Below are positions 43,501 through 52,025 of a stretch of DNA of 64,000 nucleotides, piece after piece. Location of the stretch: positions 6,138,001 through 6,202,000 of the forward strand of contig NZ_JACHDP010000001.1 of assembly GCF_014201145.1 (NCBI RefSeq), written 5' to 3'. The notes under the pieces are model-generated. The model did not search any database, was not told the origin of the DNA, and saw only the letters and a list, made by a program, of their open reading frames with translations. The stretch's first letter is position 1. Each line of letters starts with the position of its first letter. The position numbers were made by a program, and so were the translations under genes. Source of the DNA: Micromonospora parathelypteridis (GTDB taxonomy: Bacteria > Actinomycetota > Actinomycetes > Mycobacteriales > Micromonosporaceae).

Positions 43501-44012
43501 GACAGGGAGCGCACGAGGTAACCCTCGTTGCCGACGTCGGCCAGCTCGCGGGTCGAGACGGTGTGGCGCACCAGCGGTGAGCTTGCCGGCGTGCCCACCA
43601 CGACCGAGCCGTCCGGGATCTTGCCGCCGTTCACCGTCGTCACGGGTGGCGCCTGACCGAGGAGCCCGCCCAGACCGCGCACCAACTCGTCCCGGGCGGC
43701 TCCGAGCGTGGTCTCGGCCAGCTTCTCGGTGGAGCCGGGCGCCATGGCGAGGTCTGCCGTGTGCCGGTGGACCTTGTCGGCGTCGGCGTTCTCGACCACG
43801 ATCGCCGTGGCCGTTCGACGGTAGTCGCGGAGCAGCTTCGCGTCGCTGACCGGCACGTACCGCAGCCACAGGTCTGAGCCGCTGTAGTCGTCCGGCGGCG
43901 GGGCGGCGGCAACGGGTGTCGTGGCGACCGCGAGGGTGGACGCGACCATGGCGAGCGCCGTGCCCAGCACGATGAGACTTCGCCGCAGCCTGGGCACCGA
44001 ACCTCGGTTCAT
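40557..44012 (-). CDS. Secreted modular GH67 alpha-glucuronidase
   Basis: A 1151-residue protein. A Sec signal peptide ([25 protein letters not shown]) is followed by the GH67 N-domain (DLWLRYVPV...), the central barrel ([47 protein letters not shown]) and the conserved [27 protein letters not shown] region, then the helical C-domain. After about residue 770 come an Ig-like/cadherin-like part and a concanavalin-like lectin fold (about 930-1145, [22 protein letters not shown]). Known GH67 enzymes are about 650-840 residues, so the C-terminal additions are extra. It cleaves 4-O-methyl-glucuronic acid from xylo-oligosaccharides. AAGGAGGAG precedes the ATG. Likely regulated by the LacI protein encoded just upstream. 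Confidence 0.9.
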   Translation of the reverse strand: [1151 protein letters not shown]

Positions 44013-44119
44013 TGCCTTCTCCTCCTTCGTCCGCTCGAGACGCCGATCGGCCGTCTCGCGAACGCAGTGACGTAGATGGATGGGCGGGTGCGCCGATCCT
44101 GTCCGGCGCCGCCAAGCCT

Positions 44120-44135
44120 CGGCAACGAGTTGTCG
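44120..44135. promoter_or_regulatory. LacI-type operator candidate before GH67 gene
   Basis: CGGCAACGAGTTGTCG is an imperfect palindrome with a CAAC-GA-GTTG core, about 110 bp before the GH67 start. The size and symmetry suit a LacI-family site, but it is only loosely like the repeat at 45344-45367. Confidence 0.4.
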
Positions 44136-44159
44136 TTTCTTGTCGCGGGCCTTCCGGCC

Positions 44160-45242
44160 TCACGACAGGTGCGCCGCCGGCTGGGTCGCGGGCCTCTGCC
44201 GTACCCATGGGGGGCGGGACCGACCCGGGCTCAGGTTGCGCGGGGCCGTCGACTGGCGGACCACGAGCCGCACCGGCAGGACCATCGGCCGGCCGGTGTG
44301 CCCAGGGGCCCCCTCGATCATCGTGAGCAGGTGCCGGGCCGCGGCCGAGCCCGCCGCGTAGAACGGCGCCGCGACCGTGGTCAGCCCCGGCGTGACGATG
44401 TCGGCGGCGAGGATGTTGTCGAAGCCCACGATGCTGACGTCGCCCGGAACGTTGACGCCCTTGCGGGTGAGACCACGGATGAGGCCAATCGCCATCTGGT
44501 CGTTGAAGGCGAGGACCGCCGTCGCCGGACGAGCGCACAACTCCTCGGCGGCTCGCTCGCCGCCCTCGATGGTCGGGCTGAACGGGCCGATCTGGCGCAC
44601 CTTGATCTCCAGCTCCATGCCCGCTTCGAGCAGCGACCGCCAGCGGATGCCGTTCGGCCAGGACGCCTCCGGACCTGCGACGTACGTGATGTGGTCGTGT
44701 CCCAGCTCGCCGAGGTGCTCGGCGGCCCTCCGGGCCCCACGGGGGTTGTCCGTCACGACGCAGGGCACGTCCGCGATGGCGCGGTTGAGGACCACCACCG
44801 GCCGCTGCTTGGCGAACATCCGGATGGCCGAGTCGGACATCCGGCTGCTGGCCAGCACGATGCCGTCGACGGTCGACATCGTGCGTTCGATGGCCGCCCG
44901 TTCCACCTGGTCGGACTCCTGGGCGTCGATCAGCACGGTGGTGTATTCGTCGCCGATCGCCGCCTCCTGTGCACCGCGAACGATCTCGGCGTACACCGGG
45001 TTGGTGATGTCGGCGATGACCAGCGCGATCATGTGCGTGCGGGCCGTGGTGAGCGCGCGCGCCAAGGGGTTGGTCCGGTAGCCCAGCCGCTCGGCGACCT
45101 GCCGGATCCGTTCGGCGGTCTCGGAATTGACGCGGCTCGGTCGGGAGAAGGCGCGGGACACCGTGGACGGTGAGACGGCGGCTTCGAGCGCGACGTCGTA
45201 GATCGTGACCCTCTTGTCGGGCGGCCTGGTGTGGTCGGGCAT
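44160..45242 (-). CDS. LacI-family transcriptional regulator
   Basis: A 360-residue regulator. The LacI HTH and hinge occupy about 12-65 (VTIYDVALEAAVSPSTVSRAFSRPSRVNSETAERIRQVAERLGYRTNPLARALTT). The periplasmic-binding-like sensor follows (IALVIADITNPVYAEIVRGAQEAA, VDGIVLASSRM, AVLAFNDQMAIGLIRGL, VSIVGFDNI). GGGGGGAGC precedes the ATG at 45242; the frame to 45353 has no such site. It stands between the GH67 gene (same strand) and the divergent ABC transporter, so it most likely controls both in response to an aldouronic or related sugar. The C-terminal tail is unusually basic and Pro-rich. Confidence 0.9.
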   Translation of the reverse strand: MPDHTRPPDKRVTIYDVALEAAVSPSTVSRAFSRPSRVNSETAERIRQVAERLGYRTNPLARALTTARTHMIALVIADITNPVYAEIVRGAQEAAIGDEYTTVLIDAQESDQVERAAIERTMSTVDGIVLASSRMSDSAIRMFAKQRPVVVLNRAIADVPCVVTDNPRGARRAAEHLGELGHDHITYVAGPEASWPNGIRWRSLLEAGMELEIKVRQIGPFSPTIEGGERAAEELCARPATAVLAFNDQMAIGLIRGLTRKGVNVPGDVSIVGFDNILAADIVTPGLTTVAAPFYAAGSAAARHLLTMIEGAPGHTGRPMVLPVRLVVRQSTAPRNLSPGRSRPPWVRQRPATQPAAHLS

Positions 45243-45343
45243 CTGGTGCTCCCCCCGGCTGCGCGCCGTGATCATGCTATGACGTCGGTGAGTACCCGGC
45301 AACGCCCACGCAACAATCCGTTCGCCTAGACACATTCGCGCGA

Positions 45344-45367
45344 GGCAATACATGGCAACCCATTGCC
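45344..45367. promoter_or_regulatory. Inverted repeat between lacI-type gene and ABC operon
   Basis: GGCAAT at 45344-45349 and ATTGCC at 45362-45367 are inverted arms around a 12-bp centre that itself contains GGCAAC. It sits in the 240-bp divergent promoter region, about 100 bp from the LacI start and 116 bp from the binding-protein start. It is a plausible operator for both directions. Confidence 0.5.
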
Positions 45368-45482
45368 GTGAGGCCGCGCCGGCTGTCTCAATGCTTCACG
45401 GACGGCGCAGGTAGGGCGACCCCGCCTGAGCGCAGCGTGGACCTACCTGGCCGGTCCGGGTAGTCGATGAAGGGAACGACTC

Positions 45483-46703
45483 ATGGGTATGACGCGGCGC
45501 GGCGCTCTCATGGTCACGGCATCGTCGCTCTTCGTGGGCGCCGTCGGGTGTGGGGCGCCGGACAGTCCCGGCAAGTCCTCGGGCGACACCACGGGCGAGG
45601 TGCCGGAGCGTCCTGGTCGGGCCGTGACGCTCAACGTTCTCGACGTCGCCGGCAACCTGCAGCTGACGCAGGGGATGATCGACGAGTTCGTCTCCAAGAA
45701 CTCCGGGGTGATCTCCCGGGTGACCTATTCGAAGGCGCCGGCGCCCGAGCTGGCCGGCAAGATCAAGGCTCAGCAGGGCGCGGACCGGGTGGACATCGGT
45801 CTCGTGCTGACCGGCGTCGACGGTCTGGCCGCGGGGATCGAGCAGGGCCTCTGGCTCGACGTGTTGCCGAAGTTCCAGGACCGCCTCGGCGGCATGCGCA
45901 ACTACCTGCAACCGGCCGCCGCGATGCAGCAGCTCGCCGGCAACGCCGGCGTCACCGTCACCTACTACCCGTCCGGTCCGCTGCTCGAATACCTGCCGTC
46001 CCGGCTGCCGACACCGCCAACCAGCGCGGAAGCCCTGCTCGCCTGGGCCAAGGGCAACCCCAAGAAATTTCAGTACGCCCGGCCGGCCAACTCCGGCCCT
46101 GGCCGGACGTTCCTGATGGGCCTGCCCTACATCCTGGGCGACACGAACCCCAAGGATCCGACGGCGGGGTGGGACAAGACGTGGGCCTTCCTCAAGGAGT
46201 TGGGCCGGTACGTCGACTACTACCCGTCCGGCACCGCCGAGACCATGAAGAACCTCGCCAACGGCACGGCTCACCTGATCGTCAGCACGACCGGCTGGGA
46301 CATCAACCCCCGGGTGCTGGGCACCGTGCCCAAGGACGCCAGGATCGCCACGCTCGACGGTTTCCACTGGGTCACCGACGCGCACTACGCCGTGCTGCCC
46401 AAGGGCATCTCGACCGACACGCAGGCCGCAGTGCTCGCCCTGCTCGCGTTCATGCTCACCCCCGAGCAGCAGGCGAAGGCGTACGACGAGGGCTACTTCT
46501 ACCCGGGTCCGGCGGTGAAGGACGTCGGGCTCTCGTCGGCGCCGCAGAAGAGCCAGGACGCGATCCGGGAGTTCGGCCGCCCCGAGTACGACGCGCTGAT
46601 CGCCGGCAACCCGACCGAGGTCCCGCTCGACGCGAAGAGCCTCGTGGCGGCGTTCAACCGCTGGGACCGCGAGATCGGCGGCGGGAAGGTCAAGCAGGGA
46701 TGA
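45483..46703 (+). CDS. ABC transporter substrate-binding lipoprotein
   Basis: A 406-residue extracellular solute-binding protein. The signal peptide begins MGMTRRGALMVTASSLFVGAVGCG, with a possible twin-arginine pair and the lipobox VGC. The mature part shows the class-1 two-lobe pattern (VTLNVLDVAGNLQLTQGMIDEF, ADRVDIGLVLTGVDGLAAGIEQGLW, VTVTYYPSGPLLEYLP). The overall type resembles AfuA/PotD-like binding proteins rather than large sugar-binding ones. GAAGGGAAC precedes the ATG. It is the first of four coupled transporter genes and overlaps the ATPase start. The ligand is not clear; the LacI and kinase neighbours suggest a sugar or sugar acid. Confidence 0.87.
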   Translation: MGMTRRGALMVTASSLFVGAVGCGAPDSPGKSSGDTTGEVPERPGRAVTLNVLDVAGNLQLTQGMIDEFVSKNSGVISRVTYSKAPAPELAGKIKAQQGADRVDIGLVLTGVDGLAAGIEQGLWLDVLPKFQDRLGGMRNYLQPAAAMQQLAGNAGVTVTYYPSGPLLEYLPSRLPTPPTSAEALLAWAKGNPKKFQYARPANSGPGRTFLMGLPYILGDTNPKDPTAGWDKTWAFLKELGRYVDYYPSGTAETMKNLANGTAHLIVSTTGWDINPRVLGTVPKDARIATLDGFHWVTDAHYAVLPKGISTDTQAAVLALLAFMLTPEQQAKAYDEGYFYPGPAVKDVGLSSAPQKSQDAIREFGRPEYDALIAGNPTEVPLDAKSLVAAFNRWDREIGGGKVKQG

Positions 46704-47824
46704 GCGCCTTCTCCCAGCTGCGGTTGGACGGTGTGTCCCGTCGGTTCGGCGGCCAGGACGCGCTCACCGAGCTGGACCTGACCATCGAGGCGGGCGAGTT
46801 CATCGCCCTGCTCGGCCCGTCCGGCTGCGGCAAGTCGACCGCGTTGAACTGCCTGGCGGGGCTCCTGCCGCTGACCCAGGGGAGCATCTGGCAGGACGAG
46901 CGCCGGATTGACACGCTGCCACCGGAGCGCCGCGACTTCGGCATGGTGTTCCAGAGCTACGCCCTCTTCCCCCACCTGACCGTCCGGGCGAACATCGCCT
47001 TCGGGCTGCGCATGCGGCGGCTGCCGAAGGAGGAGACCCGCCGGCGTACGGAGGAGGCGGTGCGGCTGGTGCGCCTCGAGGACCACGTCGACAAGCTCCC
47101 CGGCCAGCTATCGGGTGGTCAGCAGCAGCGCGTCGCCATCGCCCGTGCCGTCGTGTTCGAGCCGTCCCTCGTGCTGATGGACGAGCCGTTGAGCAACCTC
47201 GACGCCAAACTGCGCCTGGAGATGCGTACCGAGATCCGCCGGCTGCACCAGTCGCTGGGGCTCACCACCGTCTACGTCACCCACGACCAGGAGGAGGCGC
47301 TGTCCCTGGCCGACCGGCTGGTGGTGCTGCGGGAGGGGCGGGTGCAGCAGATCGGGTCGCCGCGCGAGTTGCACACCCGGCCGGCAAACTGGCACGTCGC
47401 CGACTTCATGGGCTACCGCAACCTGTGGCGGGGGCGGGTGGAGCAGGTGGACGGCACCCGGGCCACGGTCGAGTCGTCCGGCCACCGCCTGCTCGGCGAG
47501 GTCATCGGCGACCTCCCCGCCCGGTCGGACGTGGTGGTCGCGGTACGCCCCGAGGACGTCCGCGTCGATGGCCCCGGCGAGACGCCCAACACCATGTCGG
47601 CGGCCATCGAGGTGGTGGAGTATCAGGGCCGCGAGTTGGCGGCCGAGGCCCGCACGGACACCGGCCAACTGCTGCACCTGCGTACCGAGCAGCGGGTCGC
47701 GCCGGGCGACCAGGTCAAGCTCTCCATGGATCCGCAGCGGCTTCTCGTCTTTCCCGCCGACGCGACGCGGGAGACCGACGCCCGGCCCGACCGCCTCGCG
47801 GACACCTCGGGGGCAACGCGGTGA
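46700..47824 (+). CDS. ABC transporter ATP-binding protein (PotA/FbpC-like, TOBE domain)
   Basis: A 374-residue ATPase. Walker A is GPSGCGKST, the Q-loop MVFQSYALFPHLTV, the signature LSGGQQQRVAIARA, Walker B VLMDEPLSNLD and the switch histidine VYVTHDQEEA. From about residue 235 a TOBE_2-type regulatory domain follows (NLWRGRVEQVDG, VVAVRPEDVRVDG, VVEYQGRELAAEA). It energises import through the two permeases encoded next. ATGA overlap with the binding-protein gene and GTGA overlap with permease 1. Confidence 0.93.
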   Translation: MSAFSQLRLDGVSRRFGGQDALTELDLTIEAGEFIALLGPSGCGKSTALNCLAGLLPLTQGSIWQDERRIDTLPPERRDFGMVFQSYALFPHLTVRANIAFGLRMRRLPKEETRRRTEEAVRLVRLEDHVDKLPGQLSGGQQQRVAIARAVVFEPSLVLMDEPLSNLDAKLRLEMRTEIRRLHQSLGLTTVYVTHDQEEALSLADRLVVLREGRVQQIGSPRELHTRPANWHVADFMGYRNLWRGRVEQVDGTRATVESSGHRLLGEVIGDLPARSDVVVAVRPEDVRVDGPGETPNTMSAAIEVVEYQGRELAAEARTDTGQLLHLRTEQRVAPGDQVKLSMDPQRLLVFPADATRETDARPDRLADTSGATR

Positions 47825-48720
47825 GCGGCGCCGGACCCGGCAGACCGATGGCGCACTGGCAGCACCGTCTCGCCGAGCGGGGCATCGACCGTCAGCTCTG
47901 GTTGCTGGTGCCGGCCCTGGTCTTCGTCATCGCCCTGTTCCTCTACCCGTTCTTCTACGGGCTGACGCTGTCGTTCCAGCCGACCGACGGCGGGCCGTTC
48001 AGCGACTACGCCCGGTTCTTCTCCGACTCCTACGAGCGGGGCACGATCTGGATCACCCTGCGGATCGCGTTGCCCGCCGCGCTGCTGAACGTCCTCGCCG
48101 CCGTGCCGATCGCCTACCGGATGCGCGGCCGGTTCCGGGGCAAGCGGCTGGTCACCACCCTGCTGGTCGTGCCGATCACGCTCGGCACGGTCCTCACTGC
48201 CCAGGGGCTGCTGAACTTCCTCGGCCCGACCGGTTGGTTCAACCGGATCCTGCTCGCCACGAACCTCGTGGACGAGCCGGTGCGGCTGACCCACAACTAC
48301 TGGGGCGTGTTCTTCTCACTGGTGATCACCGGTTTCCCGTTCGCGTTCCTGCTGGTGCTCTCCTACCTCTCCGGGATCGACCCCACCCTGGAACGGGCGG
48401 CCGCGACGCTGGGAGCGGACTGGCGTCGCCGGTTCACCCGGATCACCCTCCCGCTGCTGATGCCGGGCCTGGCCACGACCTTCTGCCTGACGTTCGTGCT
48501 GGCGTTCAGCGTGTTCCCGTCGGCCGTCCTGGTCGGCAACCCGGCCGGTGAGACGCGGGTCATCTCCCTCGCCGCGTACCAGGCGGCGTACGAGCAGTAC
48601 GACTACCCGTACGCGTCGGCGATCGCGATGATCATGGGGTTCGTCGAGCTGGTCGTCATCGCGCTGGTCCTGGCCGCTCGCAGCCGTTTCTACACAGGTT
48701 CCACCGGAGGCAAGGGCTGA
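47821..48720 (+). CDS. ABC transporter permease (PotB-like)
   Basis: A 299-residue permease with six membrane helices (LLVPALVFVIALFLYPFFYGL, LVTTLLVVPITLGTVLTAQGL, GVFFSLVITGFPFAFLLVLSYL, etc.). The cytoplasmic EAA-type coupling loop reads ERAAATLGADWRRRFTRITLPLLMPGL. The GTG start overlaps the ATPase stop. It forms a heterodimeric channel with the next protein. Confidence 0.92.
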   Translation: MSGAGPGRPMAHWQHRLAERGIDRQLWLLVPALVFVIALFLYPFFYGLTLSFQPTDGGPFSDYARFFSDSYERGTIWITLRIALPAALLNVLAAVPIAYRMRGRFRGKRLVTTLLVVPITLGTVLTAQGLLNFLGPTGWFNRILLATNLVDEPVRLTHNYWGVFFSLVITGFPFAFLLVLSYLSGIDPTLERAAATLGADWRRRFTRITLPLLMPGLATTFCLTFVLAFSVFPSAVLVGNPAGETRVISLAAYQAAYEQYDYPYASAIAMIMGFVELVVIALVLAARSRFYTGSTGGKG

Positions 48721-49607
48721 TGGCAACGATCACCCGGGCGCGACCAGCGCGGCCCCCCGCCACCACCGACCGACGGCGGCGCATCACCGCGCGCCCGGCC
48801 GCCTGGATCGTGTGGGGCGTCGTCATCTTCTTCTTCCTCAACCTGCTGGGCGTCGTGGCGTCCGTGTTGGTCAGCTCGTTCGGCCGGCGCTGGTTCGACA
48901 CCTGGTTGCCCGACGGCTACACCACGAGCTGGTACGGCCGGGCCTGGGACGAGTTCGCGCTTCTGCAGGTCATCGTCGTGACCCTGGAAGTCTCCGTGCT
49001 CGTCGTGGGCCTCTCGCTGCTGATCGGCGTGCCGGCGGCCTATGTCCTCGCGCGACGGTCGTTCCCCGGCAAGCGGCTGATCTTCCTCGTGTTCCTGCTG
49101 CCCATCCTCATGCCACCGATCACGTACGGCATCCCGCTGGCGACCGTCCTCTACAAGTTCGGCCTGGCCGGGCACATGTCCGGGGTCGTGCTCGCCAATC
49201 TCGTACCCTCGGTGCCCTTCGTCATCCTGACCATGACCCCCTTCATCGAGCAGATCGACCCGCGGATCGAGAGCGCTGCGCGCATGTGCGGCGCGGGCCT
49301 GCGGACGGTGTTCCTCCGGGTCCTCACGCCGTTGCTCGTGCCGGGCATCCTCGCGTCCGCGATCCTCGTCCTCGTCCGGACCGTCGGCATGTTCGAGCTC
49401 ACCTTCCTGACCGCGGGACCGGACTCACAGACCCTCGTCGTGGCGCTCTACTACTCGATGTCCGCGTCCGGGATCAGGGCGCAGCAGTCGGTCGACGCGA
49501 TGGCGGTCATCTACACCTCGATGATGCTCGTCCTGCTCGTCGTCGCACTGCGCTACGTCAACCCGACCCAGCTCGTGGCCCAGGTCAAGGAGGATCCCGA
49601 GCACTGA
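48720..49607 (+). CDS. ABC transporter permease (PotC-like)
   Basis: A 295-residue permease with six membrane helices (WIVWGVVIFFFLNLLGVVASVLV, VSVLVVGLSLLIGVPAAYVLA, LIFLVFLLPILMPPITYGIPLATVLY). The EAA loop is ESAARMCGAGLRTVFLRVLTPLLVPGI. A basic N-terminal tail precedes helix 1. The ATG shares one base with the stop of permease 1 (TGATG). It completes the importer; there is no further transporter gene after it. Confidence 0.92.
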   Translation: MATITRARPARPPATTDRRRRITARPAAWIVWGVVIFFFLNLLGVVASVLVSSFGRRWFDTWLPDGYTTSWYGRAWDEFALLQVIVVTLEVSVLVVGLSLLIGVPAAYVLARRSFPGKRLIFLVFLLPILMPPITYGIPLATVLYKFGLAGHMSGVVLANLVPSVPFVILTMTPFIEQIDPRIESAARMCGAGLRTVFLRVLTPLLVPGILASAILVLVRTVGMFELTFLTAGPDSQTLVVALYYSMSASGIRAQQSVDAMAVIYTSMMLVLLVVALRYVNPTQLVAQVKEDPEH

Positions 49608-49635
49608 CGCCCGGGCAGCGCGTAGGCCGGCCCGG

Positions 49636-51213
49636 TCAACCACCCAGGGTGTCCCGCGGCGTCGCGCCGACCCGCCAGTCGACGCCCGGGCCGGCCGCCA
49701 CCTCGTCGAGGATCTCGCCCAGGCGTCCCACGACCGTGACGAGCGCGGGCAGCTTCGCGCGCAGACCGCGATAGGCCGTGGCAAGGCTCGGGTCGACCGT
49801 GATCGGCTCGGTTCGGGCCCCCTCGGGATCGAGCAGGGCGACGGCCCCCTTGAGGTCGGTTGCGAGGCCGATGGCGAAGAGCCCGAGCGCGGCCGCGCCA
49901 AGGGCGGCGTCATCGGTCTCGCCCGCAACCTGGGCCGGACAGTCCAGAACCGCGGCCATCACCTCGCGCCACAACGGTGCGCGGAAGGCGCCGCCGGTCA
50001 GCCGTACGCTGCTGATCGGCGTCAGCTCGGCCAGGCGGTCTCGGACACCGCCGAGTTGCAGGCACACACCCTCGACGGCGGCCCGCACCAGATGGCCGCG
50101 GGTGTGCTCGCTCCGCAGCCCCAGATACGCGCCGGGTGGGCCCGACCCCCCTGCCGGTGCCCGGTCGGCCCGCAGATAGGGCAGCATCACGAGGCCGTCG
50201 CTTCCCGGGGGAACCCGCTCGGCGAGACGCAGGAGCTCGGGTTCGGGACGGCCGTCCCGGGACGTCGGGTGCAGGTCGGGGGCGAGGGCGCGTCCCGCCC
50301 ACCGTACGACGTTGGCGCCGTTGCCGACCGATCCGCCGACAACCCAGGCGTCCTCGGTCAACGCGGCGCAGAAGAGGGATTCCGCCGGGTCGGTGAGGGG
50401 AGCGGCGACGACCGTACGCAGGGCCCCGGTGGCCCCGAGCGTCAGGCCACCGACGGCGCTGTCGATCGCGGCGGCGCCCAGGTTGCCCGACGGGCCGTCG
50501 CCCGCACCCGGGACCACGGGTGTACCGGCCGGCAGGCCGACAGCCCGTCCGGCCGCCGCCGACAGCCGCAGCAACGCCGTCGTGGCCAGGACCGGGGGCA
50601 GTTGGCTCTCCGACACTCCGACGAGGTCGAGCACGGCCGGACTCCAGACCCGACGGTGGACGTCGAGCATCCCCGTGCCGGACGCCGAGGACAGCTCGGT
50701 CACCAGCCGTCCGGTGAGGCGATGGAGCACATAGTCCTTGAGGCCGATCCACCACCGCGTCGTCGTGCAGAGATACGGCTCGTGGCGGGCGAACCACAGG
50801 AGCTTGCAGAGAGGGCTCTTCGGGTGCACGGGGGTGCCCGTCAACCGGTGCAGCTCCTGGCTCTGGCCGGAGGTCCACAGATCGCGGGCCGCCTCCGACG
50901 ACCGTGAGTCCCGCCAGGTCAGCAGGGGCGTCTTCGGCGTCATGTCCGCGTCCAGCCCGATCAGGCCGTACATGGCGGAACTCAGCGCGAGCGCGACCAC
51001 CTCCGGCCCGGCGGTGTCGGCGACACAGGTGGCGATCGCCTCCAGAGTGGCCGCCACGAGCACGTCCGGATCCTGAACCTGCCAGCCGGGCACCGGCTGA
51101 AGCAGCGGGTACGTCCGCGTCGCGACGTGCCGCACGGTGCCGTCCAACGCGAAAGTGGACGCCCGGACAGCCGTGGTGCCCACGTCGACCCCGAGAATGA
51201 CACCTGGCCCCAT
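49636..51213 (-). CDS. FGGY-family carbohydrate kinase (gluconokinase/xylulokinase-like)
   Basis: A 525-residue sugar kinase. The N-terminal phosphate-1 motif is ILGVDVGTTAVRASTF. Further marks are LTWRDSRSSEAARDLW, LKDYVLHRLTGRLVTELSSASGTGMLD, PVVPGAGDGPSGNLGAAA, the adenosine motif VRLTGGAFRAPLWREVMAAVLDCP and LGAAALGLFAIGL. The pattern is closest to gluconate/xylulose kinases within FGGY. The ATG at 51213 is used; upstream in-frame ATGs at 51234 and 51249 lack an RBS. Convergent with the ABC importer, it probably phosphorylates the imported sugar or sugar acid. The exact sugar is not decidable. Confidence 0.88.
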   Translation of the reverse strand: MGPGVILGVDVGTTAVRASTFALDGTVRHVATRTYPLLQPVPGWQVQDPDVLVAATLEAIATCVADTAGPEVVALALSSAMYGLIGLDADMTPKTPLLTWRDSRSSEAARDLWTSGQSQELHRLTGTPVHPKSPLCKLLWFARHEPYLCTTTRWWIGLKDYVLHRLTGRLVTELSSASGTGMLDVHRRVWSPAVLDLVGVSESQLPPVLATTALLRLSAAAGRAVGLPAGTPVVPGAGDGPSGNLGAAAIDSAVGGLTLGATGALRTVVAAPLTDPAESLFCAALTEDAWVVGGSVGNGANVVRWAGRALAPDLHPTSRDGRPEPELLRLAERVPPGSDGLVMLPYLRADRAPAGGSGPPGAYLGLRSEHTRGHLVRAAVEGVCLQLGGVRDRLAELTPISSVRLTGGAFRAPLWREVMAAVLDCPAQVAGETDDAALGAAALGLFAIGLATDLKGAVALLDPEGARTEPITVDPSLATAYRGLRAKLPALVTVVGRLGEILDEVAAGPGVDWRVGATPRDTLGG

Positions 51214-51311
51214 GCGCACATGCTCAGGCGGCATTCCGTACACCGGCAAGCGGTTGCGCGCAGTTGTCGTCGAGGCCGTCCGGCGTCTGTCGTCGCGGCC
51301 GCCCGGCGCCC

Positions 51312-52025
51312 TCAGACCAGGAAATGCTCGCGCATCTTCGCACCCAGATTGATCCCACCCACTACCCGAGGGCCGGCCGGGTCGTGCACGTCGATGGTGT
51401 TGTTCCGGCGCATCAACTCACGGATCGGAGGTGGCAGCCGCGGCGGGTCGTCGATGGCCGCGAGGACCTGCCCGGCGCTCGTGATCAGTTGATCGGCCAG
51501 AGTGGCGGCATGGGTGTCCACCCGCACCCGGCCGTACTCCCAGCCGGCGGTGGTGAGGTCGAGCACCTCGAACACTCGGGTCAGCAGCGGGTTCGGGTCG
51601 GTCACCCGGTCGAGCCGGTGCGCCCGGCTGCCGACCACCGCGACGGCGGCGGCCACCTGCGCGTACGGGTGGAAGCCGGACGGCAACGCGAACAGCGGCC
51701 ACCGCAGGGCGGGTCCGGCCTCCCTCCACAGCGGTCGGTAGTTGCGGCGGTGCACCAGGAGCCGCCGGCCCGTCCGTCGGAGGATCTCCTGGGCCTGGGC
51801 CTGCAGGTCCACGTGGGCCTCATCGGCGACCTGGCCCACGACCCGGGCTGCCACCACCAGGCCGTCGTCGCTGTCCAGCGTCGCCGTCAGCGTCTCGACC
51901 TGCTCGGTGAACCGGATCTGCGCATGGGCGCCGTATCGGTGCTGGACGTCCTGCAGGAGCGCCTGCTGTCGTTCCGGATCGAGCTGGACCCGCCTACCGC
52001 CCAGCAACCGCCGGAGCCAGCGCAT
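51312..52025 (-). CDS. Hypothetical protein
   Basis: A 237-residue soluble protein I cannot place in a family. It starts MRWLRRLLGGRRVQLDPERQQALLQDVQHRYG, and its central part contains QAQEILRRTGRRLLVHRRNYRPLWREAGPALRWPLFALPSGFHPYAQVAAAVAVVGSRAHRL. It ends DPPRLPPPIRELMRRNNTIDVHDPAGPRVVGGINLG. GAGGCGAC precedes the ATG at 52025. It lies between the kinase and the two-component system on the same strand, and nothing local suggests its role. Confidence 0.7.
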   Translation of the reverse strand: MRWLRRLLGGRRVQLDPERQQALLQDVQHRYGAHAQIRFTEQVETLTATLDSDDGLVVAARVVGQVADEAHVDLQAQAQEILRRTGRRLLVHRRNYRPLWREAGPALRWPLFALPSGFHPYAQVAAAVAVVGSRAHRLDRVTDPNPLLTRVFEVLDLTTAGWEYGRVRVDTHAATLADQLITSAGQVLAAIDDPPRLPPPIRELMRRNNTIDVHDPAGPRVVGGINLGAKMREHFLV

